A stretch of DNA of 64,000 bases from Neoroseomonas oryzicola (lineage in GTDB: Bacteria; Pseudomonadota; Alphaproteobacteria; Acetobacterales; Acetobacteraceae): contig NZ_JAAVUP010000003.1 of assembly GCF_012163135.1 (NCBI RefSeq), forward strand, positions 524,283 through 588,282. Reading direction: 5' to 3'. This document shows positions 63,085 through 64,000 of the stretch, piece after piece. Below the pieces are notes generated by a model. It saw nothing but the letters and a program-made list of their open reading frames with translations, was not told the DNA's origin and made no database searches. Position 1 is the stretch's first letter. The number at the start of each line of letters is the position of its first letter. The translations under genes were made by a program, and so were the position numbers.

Positions 63085-64000
63085 TCAGGCCTTCTCCGCC
63101 GCTGCCCGCGGCCCCACGCCGCCACCGCCCGGCGCCTCCGCGCTTTCCAGCGCCTTCTCCAGCGCCTTGCGCAGCGTGCCGAGCTTGCGCTCGTTCTCGA
63201 CCTTCAGGCCGAAGACGTCCTTCACGTAGAAGACGTCGACCGCGCGCACGCCATAGGTGGTGATGTGCGCCGAGGCGATCTGCAGCCCCTGGTCGCTGAT
63301 CGCCGCCGTGACGTCGTGCAGCAGGCCCGGCCGGTCGCGCCCGTTCACCTCGATGACGGTGTGGGTGTTGGATGCGTGGTTGTCGATCACGACGCGCGGC
63401 GGGACGGTCACGGCGCGCAGCCGCGCGGGTTCGCGCTTCAGCTTGCGGATCTCGTCGCGCAGCCGCAGCCGGCCCGACAGCGCCTGCTCGATCAGCACGG
63501 ACAGCCGCGCGAGGCGGTGCGGTGCCTCGAAGGCGCCGCCCTGGGCGTCCTGCACCCAGAAGGTGTCGAGCGCCATGCCGTCGGTCATGGTGTGGATGCG
63601 CGCATCGACGATCGATGCGCCCGCGACCGCGAGCGCGCCCGCGATCTTGCTGAACAGGCCCGGATGGTCGGTGCAGTAGACCGTCACCTCGGTCACCGCG
63701 CGGCTGTCGAGGACGCGGGTGCGGACCGTGAGCGGCGCCTTCTCCTCCTTCGCCTCCTGGATCATGGCGGCGTGGCGGGCATGGGTCTCGGGGTCGAAGG
63801 ACAGCCAGTAGCCGGGGTAGCCGAGCTCGAGGAAGGCATCGACCTCGGCCTTGGGCCGGTCGGCGAGCAGAAGTGCCGCGGCTTCCTTGGCGCGGGCGAC
63901 GCGCACGTCGCGCTCGGGCACCGAGAGCCCACCGGCGAGCACTTCGGCCACGCGCCAGTACAGCTCGCGCAGCAGCGTCGCCTTCCAGTTGTTCCACACC
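63085..64000 (-). CDS. glnD: [Protein-PII] uridylyltransferase/uridylyl-removing enzyme, C-terminal part
   Basis: The C-terminal ~305 residues of GlnD, which modifies PII proteins in response to glutamine; the nucleotidyltransferase and HD domains lie beyond the window end. Visible is the segment WRVAEVLAGG...FLELGYPGYWLSFDPETHARHA that follows the HD domain in GlnD. Two ACT domains follow: VTEVTVYCTDHPGLFSKIAGALAVAGASIVDARIHTM and HTVIEVNGRDRPGLLHDVTAAISDQGLQIASAHITTYG. The tail after the second ACT is a Gly/Ala-rich extension. It converges with the CobW/amidohydrolase remnant. Confidence 0.95.
   Translation of the reverse strand, partial: VWNNWKATLLRELYWRVAEVLAGGLSVPERDVRVARAKEAAALLLADRPKAEVDAFLELGYPGYWLSFDPETHARHAAMIQEAKEEKAPLTVRTRVLDSRAVTEVTVYCTDHPGLFSKIAGALAVAGASIVDARIHTMTDGMALDTFWVQDAQGGAFEAPHRLARLSVLIEQALSGRLRLRDEIRKLKREPARLRAVTVPPRVVIDNHASNTHTVIEVNGRDRPGLLHDVTAAISDQGLQIASAHITTYGVRAVDVFYVKDVFGLKVENERKLGTLRKALEKALESAEAPGGGGVGPRAAAEKA

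Overview
The window is a chromosomal stretch of a very GC-rich alphaproteobacterium, most likely Acetobacteraceae (Roseomonas-like). The evidence is orphan Bug/TctC-type solute receptors, a class II (CP4-like) EPSP synthase, an FYDLN-acid protein, an IalB-family protein, AddA, RdgB-RNase PH beside HrcA, a GlnD with ACT domains, and the gene orders ffs-dnaX-ybaB-recR, aroA-cmk and rimP-nusA-ylxR-infB-rbfA-truB-rpsO. Nearly all of it is vertically inherited housekeeping DNA. I see no prophage, insertion sequence, CRISPR array, rRNA or tRNA gene.

Layout. 1-5.3 kb (minus): a partial spermidine-synthase-like membrane protein, an exported hydrolase, recR, ybaB, dnaX and the small SRP RNA with its promoter. 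5.4-10.8 kb: exported small proteins (YHS, a Bug receptor, a lipoprotein of Asp-rich repeats), argG, an exported superoxide dismutase and an FYDLN protein. 10.9-24.6 kb: aroA-cmk, a methyltransferase, ialB-like/rlmN, an esterase, ahcY behind a palindromic operator-like site, addA, a hydrolase, a fused HPF/cold-shock protein and an orphan HhH protein. 24.7-38.6 kb is a long minus-strand run: M20 amidohydrolase, class III aminotransferase, nucleoside transporter, rmuC, carbonic anhydrase, purH, a small exported protein, a histidine kinase/response regulator/HtrA protease unit, and hrpB. 38.9-42.3 kb: metK, a methyltransferase, trmB and an SDR. 42.3-51.6 kb: a cytochrome b561/YceI pair diverging from the transcription-translation operon rimP to rpsO. 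51.6-64 kb: a second Bug receptor, an XRE-cupin regulator diverging from a small-protein/GNAT pair, a poly-glycine exported protein, an RraA-like protein, a LOG-family protein, rdgB, rph, hrcA, a Crp/Fnr regulator, an exported amidohydrolase overlapping a CobW GTPase, and the C-terminal third of glnD.

The most striking structure not explained by genes is a set of mosaic intergenic elements (about 2.0, 9.4, 12.9, 30.9, 38.7, 56.7 and 57.4 kb). Each half reads as a perfect G/C hairpin whose stem sequence varies between copies while pairing is kept, followed by a C-rich linker and a family-specific second motif. In the first family that motif is a GAAA-looped AGGCC hairpin. Most halves start 4-16 bases after a stop codon, so they look like compound terminators that have become a dispersed BIME-like repeat. 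Other points of interest are an intrinsic-terminator-like attenuator directly before rimP, three evenly spaced TTCGGTCCG boxes in the yceI/rimP divergent region, the XRE/GHNGGPPL-protein/GNAT locus, a five-hairpin array at 24.6-24.7 kb, and a decayed amidohydrolase tail fused out of frame into the 3' end of the CobW gene.
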